DNA from: Macrosoma leucophasiata
Taxonomy: Eukaryota > Arthropoda > Insecta > Lepidoptera > Hedylidae
Direction of reading: 5' to 3'
NCBI GenBank assembly: GCA_036365455.1
Contig: JAWQUS010000011.1
Location: 2,996,001 to 3,060,000, forward strand
DNA length: 64,000 nucleotides
Of this stretch, positions 34,401 through 46,400 are shown piece after piece. The notes beneath the pieces are model-generated. The model worked only from the letters and a program-made list of their open reading frames with translations, did not search any database and was not told the origin of the DNA. The position numbers and the translations under genes were made by a program. Within the stretch, counting starts at the first letter, position 1, and every line of letters begins with the position of its first letter.

Positions 34401-37400
34401 GCTTATACTTTGACAGAGGGGAAAGCCTGCATGGCTACTCCCCTCCGGTCCGCCGCGGCCGGTGGCCCGTGTTGCTCTATGGTTGACAGTCATCAGTCAT
34501 GTTGTTACAGAGAAATATGGGCAACCAACACAATATTATAAGATATTTCTCAGAACCGACTTCATTTAAAAGTAATCAAACAGTACGACTTTCCCAAACT
34601 CCACCTAACTCATAATGGTACGTGTGGATACAAATAACTCTAAGTGTCGGTACTTAACCTTCAACTTCAGTTATTTATGGATAACAATCGTGGTAAACAC
34701 CCACAACATGTGAGAACAACGCAATGCGCAATTTCTTTTGGACCCTTACCGGGTGTACTTCGAGTGTGTTTCATAAGGCGCTCTAAATAAATATCATATC
34801 TGGAGGCACAGTAGTGCCCCCGCCAAGACGAGCCAAATGAAGCGCAAGGGCACTACCTACCTTCTCTCGAAACGTTTCGTCGTATTTTTGAACCCTCGTA
34901 ACTTTGGTTTGGATTGTGCCAGATACTTAAAATTTTCAAGATATAATACCATTAGTACAATAATTAAACATGCAAGCTACACGTTTTAACTAGAATGTAG
35001 AGTATGTGAAGTCAGGTCTAGTAAGGTTAAGGCGCACATATGTAAGTTTAGAGCGTGTAGTCTTTGGAGCTTGGCTTTATACCATATCTGATAACTTTTT
35101 CTCAGGATAGGCTAACGAGACTCGCCTTGGCAACATTTTTCCATGAAAATGTTTTTGGTGGTCATATTACCAGGACCTTTTATGCGTATCTTTATTGTAT
35201 GCTTATTATGTTTTATTCATTTTCAAACCCGGTTATTTTTTGTAGGCGAAAGACATGGTACACCCGCGGTAAACAGCTCCGTTTGAACGAGAAATTTTTG
35301 CGTAATTATATATATATTAAGCAAGATAAAACATGGTCGATGCTATGGGTTTAATATAAGCTTATGTATGGAAATAATATATGTCAGGTACCTGCACATT
35401 TTAAACAAATTACAAGACACCAACGACACGTGTAAAGCCCCGTAATAACTATATATATACATACAAACAATAATAATTAGGTAATATACAATCAACACCC
35501 CAAACACCCTTTTTTATGTAATGGAAGTGGTAAACAAGCATGCAGTTCACATTGATGTTAAGTGATGACTGCAGTCTATAGACGCTCACATTAAGACCAA
35601 GGTCAAAATGCAAATGCGTTACCACTCCTGAGGCTTAAGCTTCTGTGCCGGAAATTACAGAGCCGTACATTACCACCGGACTGGAACATGATAGTGCTGA
35701 ACACTATCATTTAGCGGCAAGTATATCAGGTAATGCGGTGGTTTGGATTGTGCCAGATACTTAAAATTTTCAAGATATAATACCATTAGTACAATAATTA
35801 AACATGCAAGCTACACGTTTTAACTAGAATGTAGAGTATGTGAAGTCAGGTCTAGTAAGGTTAAGGCGCACATATGTAAGTTTAGAGCGTGTAGTCTTTG
35901 GAGCTTGGCTTTATACCATATCTGATAACTTTTTCTCAGGATAGGCTAACGAGACTCGCCTTGGCAACATTTTTCCATGAAAATGTTTTTGGTGGTCATA
36001 TTACCAGGACCTTTTATGCGTATCTTTATTGTATGCTTATTATGTTTTATTCATTTTCAAACCCGGTTATTTTTTGTAGGCGAAAGACATGGTACACCCG
36101 CGGTAAACAGCTCCGTTTGAACGAGAAATTTTTGCGTAATTATATATATATTAAGCAAGATAAAACATGGTCGATGCTATGGGTTTAATATAAGCTTATG
36201 TATGGAAATAATATATGTCAGGTACCTGCACATTTTAAACAAATTACAAGACACCAACGACACGTGTAAAGCCCCGTAATAACTATATATATACATACAA
36301 ACAATAATAATTAGGTAATATACAATCAACACCCCAAACACCCTTTTTTATGTAATGGAAGTGGTAAACAAGCATGCAGTTCACATTGATGTTAAGTGAT
36401 GACTGCAGTCTATAGACGCTCACATTAAGACCAAGGTCAAAATGCAAATGCGTTACCACTCCTGAGGCTTAAGCTTCTGTGCCGGAAATTACAGAGCCGT
36501 ACATTACCACCGGACTGGAACATGATAGTGCTGAACACTATCATTTAGCGGCAAGTATATCAGGTAATGCGGTGGTGCCTACGCCCGCGAGCTCCATCAC
36601 TGGAGCTCCGCCCTCAAAATCATCAAATTCAGCCTACTAATAAGTAGTATTATTAGAAGTCGTTATAATTTAATAAGAAAATATAGCCAAAACTCAAGGA
36701 ATACACACATTGTAAAAATGAACGATAACTTACATTATATAAATCTCAATTAGGTGTACCATATTTCAGTAACAAAGCCATATTCGGAGTTAATATACTG
36801 ACAAGCCATGTTTCCTACCGTTCGCTCTTACAACATGTATAACCTCTATAAATCAGGTTATCACAATAGAAGCTAAAATACTGAATAGCCACACTATCAA
36901 TTTAGGCTCTTACAGCATGATATAACAGTCGAACAATGGAACGGGGTTTGAAGATACTGAGTGTATTGGCTACTTTGATGAGATGTCGATATGTTACGTC
37001 AAAGATGAAGTGAAACAATATACGTATGATTGTACGTTCTTTTCTACGATATAATTTACCTTGAAGAATAAAATTGGGTACATTATAACACACACATAGC
37101 ACACGAATACATATTTAGTAAAAAAAAACAGTAGATATGTGTATTTATGTAGGCACGTAAGACGTTACATAGACTTCCTTTGCGCAATAATCCAATATAC
37201 CAGAAACAATACAAAATAAAAACCGGACAAGTGCGAGTTCGACCCGTGTGGTGAGGGTTCCGTAATTTAAATAAATATTTTCGAAAATATTACAGATTTA
37301 AGATGCAGGGACATAGCGGATACGGTGGTACCGGCAGGGGGGGTTATATTATTAAGAATTTTCGATTTAATTTGAATACTCAAACTTCTTATAGGTTTTC

Positions 37401-40400
37401 CAGTAATCTATAGGCAAATGGAATGTGAGAGGTGGAATTTGTGAGAAGATGAATGAGTTGACGAACGTAATGAGTGTGAGACGCCTGGATGTTTTGTGTG
37501 TAACAGAGACTAAACGAAAGGGCTGCGAGGTCGAAGACCTCCCGGGTGGCGCGATGGCTCTGTGGGCAGGTGTGCAACAGAGCGATCATGCCAGCGCGGG
37601 GGTGGGCGTCCTTCTGTCCTCTCGTTTAGTCACTGGAGTGAAAGATTATGGTTTGGTGAACCCGAGACTAATCTGGGTCCGAATTAAATTGGGCGTCACT
37701 AGGGTGTTTTTGGTAGCAGCTTATGCACCGGTTAGCTCAGCGACGACCCAAGACCTGGAGAAGTTTTGGGAATCTACAAGAGAAGTTCTCGATATGGTTG
37801 AAGCTAATGAAAGGGTAATTTTGTGTGGTGATTTGAATGGATGGGTCGGGACCAGGCGGCCAGGATACGAGGCCGTTCTAGGTCCATATGGTGATAGAAG
37901 AGTAAATGATGCTGGTAAGCTGATACTTGACTTATGCTTGGAACGAAGTCTCCTTGTGTCTAACACAGAATTCCGTCATAAGGACATTCACACGTATACA
38001 TGGAGGAGGAATGAACAAAAAAGTATGATTGATTTGATCATGGTTGATAGTCGTCTTCGGAAGCGCCTGATGGACACTAGAGCCTACAGAGGTCCCAATC
38101 TTGATACAGATCACTACTTGGTAAAAAGCCGGTTTAGGGGTCTGTTCAAGAAATGGCGACATTGGCGTGTCCGTGTGCCTTTCGGAGGACTTGAAAGAAT
38201 AAAGAGTGAAAAGTTACAAGACATTAGTGCAAGGAGAGTGTATGAACGTCAAGTCCGTGAAAAGTTAGACAAGGTTTGTCTTACGGACTTGGACGTGGAT
38301 GAATGTTGGCAAGTTATGAAAGATAGTATGGTGGAAGTTGCGAAAGAAGTATGTGGTTATGCAAAGATACGCAAATCCTTGAAAGGGGATGCGTGGTGGG
38401 ACAAGGAGGTGCAAGACTCCGTTGAAAGAAAGAAGAAAGCATGGCTGGATTATGTAGCATCTTTGCAAATGAATAATGGTATGAGAGATGAGAAGAGAGA
38501 AATTTACCGTCGGCTCAAGAATGACACCAAGATTTTAGTGAATGAAAAGCGTGAGAGAGATAAAGTGGAAGCTGATGAGAGACTGGCGAAGAGCTTTGAG
38601 ACTAACATCAAACTCTATTGGAGGGAGGTGAAAAAGTCTAGAAGCTCTTCTCCAGTTTCTGGAATGAATAGAATAAAATCTAAGTTGGGTGACATTCTTG
38701 AGAACACGCAAGATGTGTTAAAACGATGGAGCGAGTATTATGGGGAAATGTATGATTATGCTCACAACCCTGACGCCGAAGTTGCTGACTTGACGGTGCC
38801 GGCTTGTGAGGATATAACAATAGATGAGATTGTAAGGGCGATACGAAGTTTGAAATGTGGTAAGGCTGCGGGTATTGATCAGGTTTCTGCCGAAATGATC
38901 AAATATGGTGGTGCTGCCCTTTGGGATTCTTTCTGGGTGTTGTGCAACCTTTGCTGGAGGTCCGGAAGAATCCCAAAGGATTGGCGGTGTGCGGTCATCG
39001 TGCCTTTGTATAAAGGCAAGGGTTCACGTATGGACTGCACCAGCTATCGAGCGATCAGTTTGATCAGTTTGGCAGCTAAAGTGTATGGGAAAGTCTTAGA
39101 AAGAAGAATGAAAGAGAAGTCCGACGGGTTGTTGTGGGATGCACAGGGTGGTTTCAGAACTGGAAGAGGATGTATGGATCAAGTTTTCTCCCTCCGCAAC
39201 ATCGTAGAGAAGCATCTTGCTGTGAGCCAGAAGGTTTTCTGCGGTTTTGTGGATTTGGAGAAGGCGTTTGATAAGGTATTACGAAAGGAGCTGTGGGACA
39301 TTTTGCCAGAGTATGGTATTGATGGCAGTCTGCTCCGTGCAATACAGTCCACGTATGTGGGCTGTCAAGCATGTGTGCGGGTAGATGGTAACATGTCACC
39401 CTGGTTTGATGTTAACATCGGTGTCAAACAGGGTTGCGTGCTTTCGTCTAGGCTGTTTATTATATATCTGGACAAATGCCTCCAGAGGGTGAAGTTGATG
39501 GATGTGGGAGTGCGTATGGGTGACTTAGTGGTGAACTGTCTGCTTTACGCAGATGATGCGGTAATTGTTAGCTCTACACCATCTGGGCTACAAGCACTAG
39601 TCACAGTCATGAAAGAGGATTGTATGGAGAAAGGCTTACAATTGAATGTGGATAAAACGAAAGTATTAGTATTTGAAAGAGATGAACAGAGAACAAATGC
39701 AAGGGTAGTAGTAGATGATGCAGTGTTAGAACAGGTTGATGAAATTGTATATCTTGGATGTGCTTTTAGCAAGGATGGTAGGTACACCACTGACATAGAA
39801 AGAAGAGTGCTTGCTGGGAATTGCGTGAATGGAGCGTTGGGTAAGCTGCTAGAATCTAAACATCTCAGCCAGCGGGCTCGACTAGCCGTACATAATGCTG
39901 TACTTACTCCAACGCTTTTATATGGAAGCGAGAGCTGGGTATGCAGGAAAGAGCATGAAAGTAAGTTGAACGCGGTCGAGATGAGATCTTTGCGCAAGAT
40001 CTGCGGTGTATCACTCACCGATCGCGTTCGTAATGAAGATGTAAGAAAGAGACTTTGTGTGAATGATAGTATCGGTGTAAAAATGAAAAAAGGCATGCTC
40101 CGATGGTTCGGGCATATAGAAAGAATGTCGAATGAGCGAATGACTAAACAGATATACAATGCTAATGTGGATGGTTGCAGAGGCCCAGGAAGACCAAGGC
40201 TGACCTACCATGACCAAATAGGTCGAGTTCTGTCTGATGGTGGGGTCAAAAGTCTTAGGAATCGGCGTGCATGTATGAAGAGAATGATGAAGGTAGACGA
40301 GGCACGAGAGGTTTGTCAGAACCGGGATGTCTGGCGCTCTACACTCTCTGCCTACCCCGTTAGGGACCTGGCGTGAAGATACATACATACATACTATAGG

Positions 40401-43400
40401 CAAAAACTATTTTCCACATTTTTTTCAAAATTTTAAGTTCAGTAGTTTCGGAGATAGGGGAGGGGGGGAAATGGTCAATTTTCGTCGTTTTTCTTAAATA
40501 ATTTCAAATTTGTTTATACAAAAATTATAAAAAAAAAATATCTGAGATGATGACAACAACCTCTTTCATTTGATATGTCAAACTATTTTTTTTTTAATTT
40601 TCTGATTTACCCACCGAAAGTGGCCCCCCTGTTTAAAATTTATTATTTTACTTGAGGTGTTCATCTTTGGGTCACCAATTTACATATATTCATCAAATTT
40701 CAACTCAATCGGTCTAGTAGTTTCGGAGCAAAATGGCTGTGACAGACGGACAGACAGACAGACAGACAGACGCACGAGTGATCCTATAAGGGTTCCTTTT
40801 TTCCTTTTAAGGTACGAAACCCTAAAAAATTAGCATCTAACTTCAGACTTCCTTTTATCTGTTTAGCAACTTACTTCAGACTGTCGCTTCTAAATGTCGG
40901 TGTGCGCATGCGTCAGTAAAATTCACTGTCATATTTTTTTTTCAAACTCGCCAAAAGAATAATAACTCCAAAAAGCGATAACATAAGTTATAAATCTCAA
41001 TTAAGTGTACCATAGTTACAAAGCCATATTCGGAGTTAGTACACTGACAAGTCACGTTTTCTACCGTTCGCTCTTACAACATAACCTTTATAAATCAGGT
41101 TATCACAATAGTAGCTAAAATACTGAATAGACACACTATCAATTTAGGCTCTTACAGCATGAAATAACAGTAGAACAATGGAACAGTGTTGAAGATACTG
41201 TGTTTAATGGCTACTTTGATGAGATGTCGATATGTTACGTTAAAGATGTAGTGAAACCAAATACGTTCTTGTTTAAGATTTACCTTAAAAATAAAACTCA
41301 GTTCGTATTGTTTACGATGACCAGTAACACGGGTCTTACTGTTTTATTATATGTATAGATTTGTTATTTAGAACTTTAAATAAGACGCGGCTTATATGTA
41401 TCTTCATGTATCTTCACGCCAGGTCCCTAACGGGGTAGGCAGAGAGTGTAGAGCGCCAGACATCCCGGTTCTGACAAACCTCTCGTGCCTCGTCTACCTT
41501 CATCATTCTCTTCATACATGCACGCCGATTTCTAAGACTTTAGACGGGACTCGACCTATTTGGTCATGGTAGGTCAGTCTTGGTCTTCCTGGGCCTCTGC
41601 AACCATCCACATTCGCATTGTATATCTGTTTAGTCATTCGCTCATTCGATATTCTTTCAATCGGCTTATATCAATAATCATAATATAAATCAGGATTATC
41701 ATTATTAGGTACAGCAGAAAGACTTCCACTTTTGGATAAAATCCCTTCCCAGCGATGCCCAAAACAGGGTTGTTTTGGTGAGAATATGTCATAATCACCA
41801 TGCTAGCCACGCAGTTCGGTGCAACGGCAGTAGTTTAAGATTTAGTCCCACTGCAGGGCACAAGTCTCTCTCCTTCTTGGGAGGAGGCCTGGAGCTTTCT
41901 CCACCACGCTGCTCCAATGCGGATTGGTGGAGATAAGGGTTAGTGGCCAACCCACTGTCGGATGTTTGAAACCGCATATCCGAAAGGCCTCCGACAAGGC
42001 TTAACGACTGCTATCTATCGATAGCAACCGGGACCGATGGCTTAACGTGCCTTCCGAAGCACGGAAACGCGCATTTTATTTTGCCACTAGCGGTCACCCA
42101 TCACACACCCGACCGCGCCCGTATCCCTTAACCGAGTAGATCGCTTCCGATTTTACACCAGCCGCGGAGCCATGCGCGCTTCGCTTATTGCATACACAGC
42201 CCCTATATTCAAATGGTTGTTCACCACTCGGTTGGCTGACTACACTAGCGGAAGAATTCACTTCCACTATTTAGGAGCTAAAAACATGAAAAGTTTTTTT
42301 TTATGTAATAAAATTGGCAAACAAATATGCAGTTCACATTGATGTTAAGTGATGACTGCAGCCTATAGACACCCACAAAAAGACCATGGTCAAAATGCAG
42401 ATGCCTTACCACTCCTGAGGCCTAAGGTGTTATGTCTCCGTGCCGGAAATTACTGGGCCGTACATTACCACCTGACCGGAACACGATAGTGCTGAACACC
42501 ACCATTTAGCGGCAAGTATATTAGGTAATGCGGTGGTGTCTACGCCCGCGAGCTCCGTCACTGGAGCTCTACCACCAGTAAGGCCAAAAGTAATGAATTC
42601 GTAGTCCCAAATAAATATTTTATCAAAATTACTAATTATCATGGTTCAACAAGCCATGCCAGCCATCCATATTTCTGCATGCGTAGCCTTTGATGTTTGA
42701 TACCAATATTGATTTTGTGTCCGCCACACTATAGTGCTCTGTTGGTTTAAGCTTTAATAGTAGCTGTTGTAAAATTTAATTACTTTTTATACTACATCAT
42801 AAATGTCCAAACGTCAAGAAGTCTTAATTGAAAATAGATTAATAAACATTACGTAACGTAACTTCACGCCTGTAATCCCCGAAGGGGTAGGCAGAGGTAA
42901 ATGTATGCATTCACGCAAACATGGAAACACCCACGATTCGCCGGTTACGTTTTGGCCCATAACAGGTGGCGAGCCTGTTGTCATCACCGGGCACTTTACA
43001 CTTCGAGGTACTGGGAAATTTCCAGAAAATGGAAAAATCCCAATAGAACCAGAGATAGAGGACTTTACACCATTATCTCTGATAATCGAATCGGAATCGA
43101 ACCCAGGACGTCAGCGTAGTAGTAGTGGCCTACTACCATTAGGCTACCGAGGCAGTTAAATAAACATTAATTTTCTCATACTTGTGACTTATTTATGTAA
43201 TGAAGGTACCAAACAAGCATGCAGTTCACATTGGTGTTATGTATTGACTGCAGCCTATAGACACTTACACAATTACCAGAGGTCAAAATGCAGATGCGTT
43301 GCCACCCCTGAGACCTTAGTTGTTGGATATATCGGTGATAGACGAATAGACAGGTGCACGAGTTCTTTCCGTTTGAGGTACACAGCGTTAAGAAATATAA

Positions 43401-46400
43401 GTAAGTATGTATGTATGTATCTTCACGCCAGGTCCCTAACGGGGTAGGCAGAGAGTGTAGAGCGCCAGATATCCCGGTTCTGACAAACCTCTCGTGCCTC
43501 GTCTACCTTCATTATTCTCTTCATACATGCACGCCGATTCCTAAGACTTTTGACCCCACTATCAGACAGAACTCGACCTATTTGGTCGTGGTAGGTCAGT
43601 CTTGGTCTTCCTGGGCCTCTGCAACCATCCACATTCGCATTGTATATCTGTTTAGTCATTCGCTCATTCGACATTCTTTCTATATGCCCGAACCATCGGA
43701 GCATGCCTTTTTCCATTTTTACACCGATACTATCATTCACACAAAGTCTCTTTCTTACATCTTCATTACGAACACGATCGGTGAGTGATACACCGCAGAT
43801 CTTGCGCAAAGATCTCATCTCGACTGCGTTCAACTTACTTTCATGCTCTTTCCTGCATACCCATCGCTCTCGCTTCCATATAAAAGCGTTGGAGTAAGTA
43901 TAGCATTATGTACGGCTAGTCGAGCCCGCTGGCTGAGATGTTAAGATTCTAGCAGCTTACCCAACGCTCTATTCACGCAATTCCCAGAAAGCACTCTTCT
44001 CTCTATGTCAGTGGTGTACCTACCACCCTTGCTAAAAGCACATCCAAGCACATACAATTTCATCCACCTGTTCTAACACTACATCATCTACTACTACCCT
44101 TGGATTTGTTCTCTGTTCATCTCTTTCAAATACTAATACTTTAGTTTTATCCACATTCAATTGTAAGCCTTTCTCCATACAATCCTCTTTCATGGCTGTG
44201 ACTAGTGCTTGTAGCCCAGATGGTGTAGAGCTAACAATTACTGCATTATCTGCGTAAAGCAGACAGTTCAACACTAAGTCACCCATACGCACTCCCACAT
44301 CCATCAACTTCACCCTCTATAGGCATTTGTCCAGATATATGATAAACAGCCTAGACGAAAGCACACAACCCTGTCTAACACCGATGTTAACATCAAACCA
44401 GGGTGATATGTGACCATCTACCCGCACACATGCTTGACAGTCCACATACGTGGACTGTATTGCACGGAGCAGACTGCCATCAATACCATACTCTGGCAAA
44501 ATGTCCCACAGCTCCTTTCGTAAGTATAGTAAGTGATCTCAAATATCACAATATTCGTAATCAAATATATCTTTTTCAACATTTTATTAATCCCAGCATT
44601 TTCCACATCAATAAAAATAAACGTGAAATTTATAGAAAAATCAAAACGTTCCGAGCGGCTAATGAAATTATAATGTTAATACAAAACCGATGCCGCTACG
44701 GTACATAGAGAAAAATTTGTCACTCCATTAATTAATTTACGTTATTAACTTAAAGAGGAATACTTTGCTTCGGAAATGAAATAAAATCCAAAAAAAATTA
44801 CATAGTCCTATCGACGCCATAGTTAGCGATTTAAGCATCGTCGGAAATGTAATGTTTGAAATATGTGATTTTGACCATTGATTTTTTTAAAATGATTTTT
44901 GTAAAATTTTAACACCTCTCAATTGGTTCTCTAACAGCAATTGCCACAAGCATGAACTTGCTACCGCTTGATTAGTAATAACGGATATTATTGTCAAACT
45001 TAATATATTATTATCACATTAATTTAAGCGTTGAAATACTCTGTCTCATAAAGGTAAGTTTATAATAGAACAGTAACTAATTGAAAATGTCAAGAATGAA
45101 CGCTAAAACGCCTATATTCATAATTTATAATTTATTACACAACTCTTAAGTAATAAAATCGAATCAAAATTTCCTTTGTAAGAAATCTAGAGTTATGAAT
45201 GTTGAGAAAAAAACCAAACCATCAAATTTCAGGATTATAAATTAAATTATTAAGGTAAGAAGAATAAAGAGTACCTATAGATATATCCCGGTGGCCTAGT
45301 GGCTCACTACTCGCGTCGACACAATTGTCTGTAGCACTAGTTGTGTACAACGATGATTACGAACACAAGGCAATACTTATTGTGAAACGAAATAAGCGTT
45401 GGTATTCCGACAAATTATTAGAGATCTCTTCCGAAATTCATGCCAAAGATAAATGTTAAATTTACTCACCAATAACATCAATGAACTTCGTTGCTACTTG
45501 CGTGGCAAAAGATGGAGCGTCGGCAGTAACTTCGCAGCTGAAGTTGCCGGCGAGACCTAGGTCTAGTCGACGGAGAAGCACCTGGGTCCCGTTGGATCTG
45601 TTCATCTGAAATGGTTTTGTTCGTTTTTGTTAAGCTTTTGTTTAAATTTAAGTTCACTTACGTTTTTTTTCAAATGTATTAATATTCTATTGATTTGCGT
45701 AATACATAACTAAGACTTTACTTGTAAAGTGTCCGAACTCGACACGTTACCTTAATAATTGACTATTCATTTCAGAAACGAATAACCTTAGCCAGTTTAA
45801 TATTAGTTTAATTAAATTTTCTACGCTTTAACAAAGATTTAATGTTATTGTTATTACAGACATTCCATTAAATTGTTAAGTTTGGGTTCTGAATGAAAAG
45901 ATTTGGTTCATTACCTATTTAATACTTTCTTAAGGCCAACCTCCATTGACATCGCGACAAGGCACGGCGCGGTAAAGGACTTTTTCGTGGACATTAACAA
46001 TAAGATTACATTATTTTATAACGCGTAGGCTTTATCGTCCCGCGAAATGATGTGACGTGCTATGGCATGCCACGGCATGCCGCGGGACGTCGTGACTTTT
46101 CCACAAGATACCACGTCACTGTTCTATGTTAAGGAAAGTGAGTCCTAAATGTATACCAATGAGGTTCAATCAGCCGGCAATCCCAGCGGCTAGCGTGATG
46201 ATGTAGCCCCTGCAAACCAGAACAGACCAGTCCCCACCAACAGCACCCCTTCACGAGTATGACGCATGTGACAGCCATTGCCCTCCTCGACCATTTTAGA
46301 GGGAAGTGAGCAACCCGCCACACGACGCCGCCAAAGGCAAAGACATTTAAGCGTGCATGACTGTTCCGGATATGCATACGGCAAAATAAAAGATCTCTAT

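Larger units (their letters stand above)
37217..40829 (+). repeat. R3 repeat split by LINE-A
   Basis: 5' part 37217-37418 (AACCGGACAAGTGCGAG, GAGGGTTCCGTAATTTA) and 3' part 40394-40829 (to GGTACGAAACCCTAAAAA) make one copy. The unsplit inverted relative is at 61436-62053. Confidence 0.8.
36719..41290. repeat. Long direct repeats flanking the R3/LINE-A block
   Basis: 36719-37045 and 40976-41290 share TAAATCTCAATTAGGTGTACC-type sequence, AAAGCCATATTCGGAGTTA, CTACCGTTCGCTCTTACAAC, ATCAGGTTATCACAATAG and GATGAGATGTCGATATGTTA in the same order, with scattered differences. They are not obvious LTRs. Confidence 0.7.

Noticed and set aside
35064..36188. Two identical 96-codon frames (35064-35354 and 35898-36188)
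   Set aside because: They are identical only because the surrounding 834 bp is tandemly duplicated. Composition is not protein-like, and no splice or family evidence supports them.
39545..40159. 204-codon minus frame inside LINE-A
   Set aside because: Shadow of the RT frame on the opposite strand; recurs antisense in other LINE-A copies.
37425..40376. 983-codon frame as a host gene
   Set aside because: Endonuclease plus RT motifs, an 11 bp TSD, and truncated copies with the same 3' end show it is a retrotransposon.
36719..41290. Direct repeats as LTRs of a retrovirus-like element
   Set aside because: No TG...CA ends, primer-binding site or gag-pol between them; the interior is an R3 repeat with a LINE.
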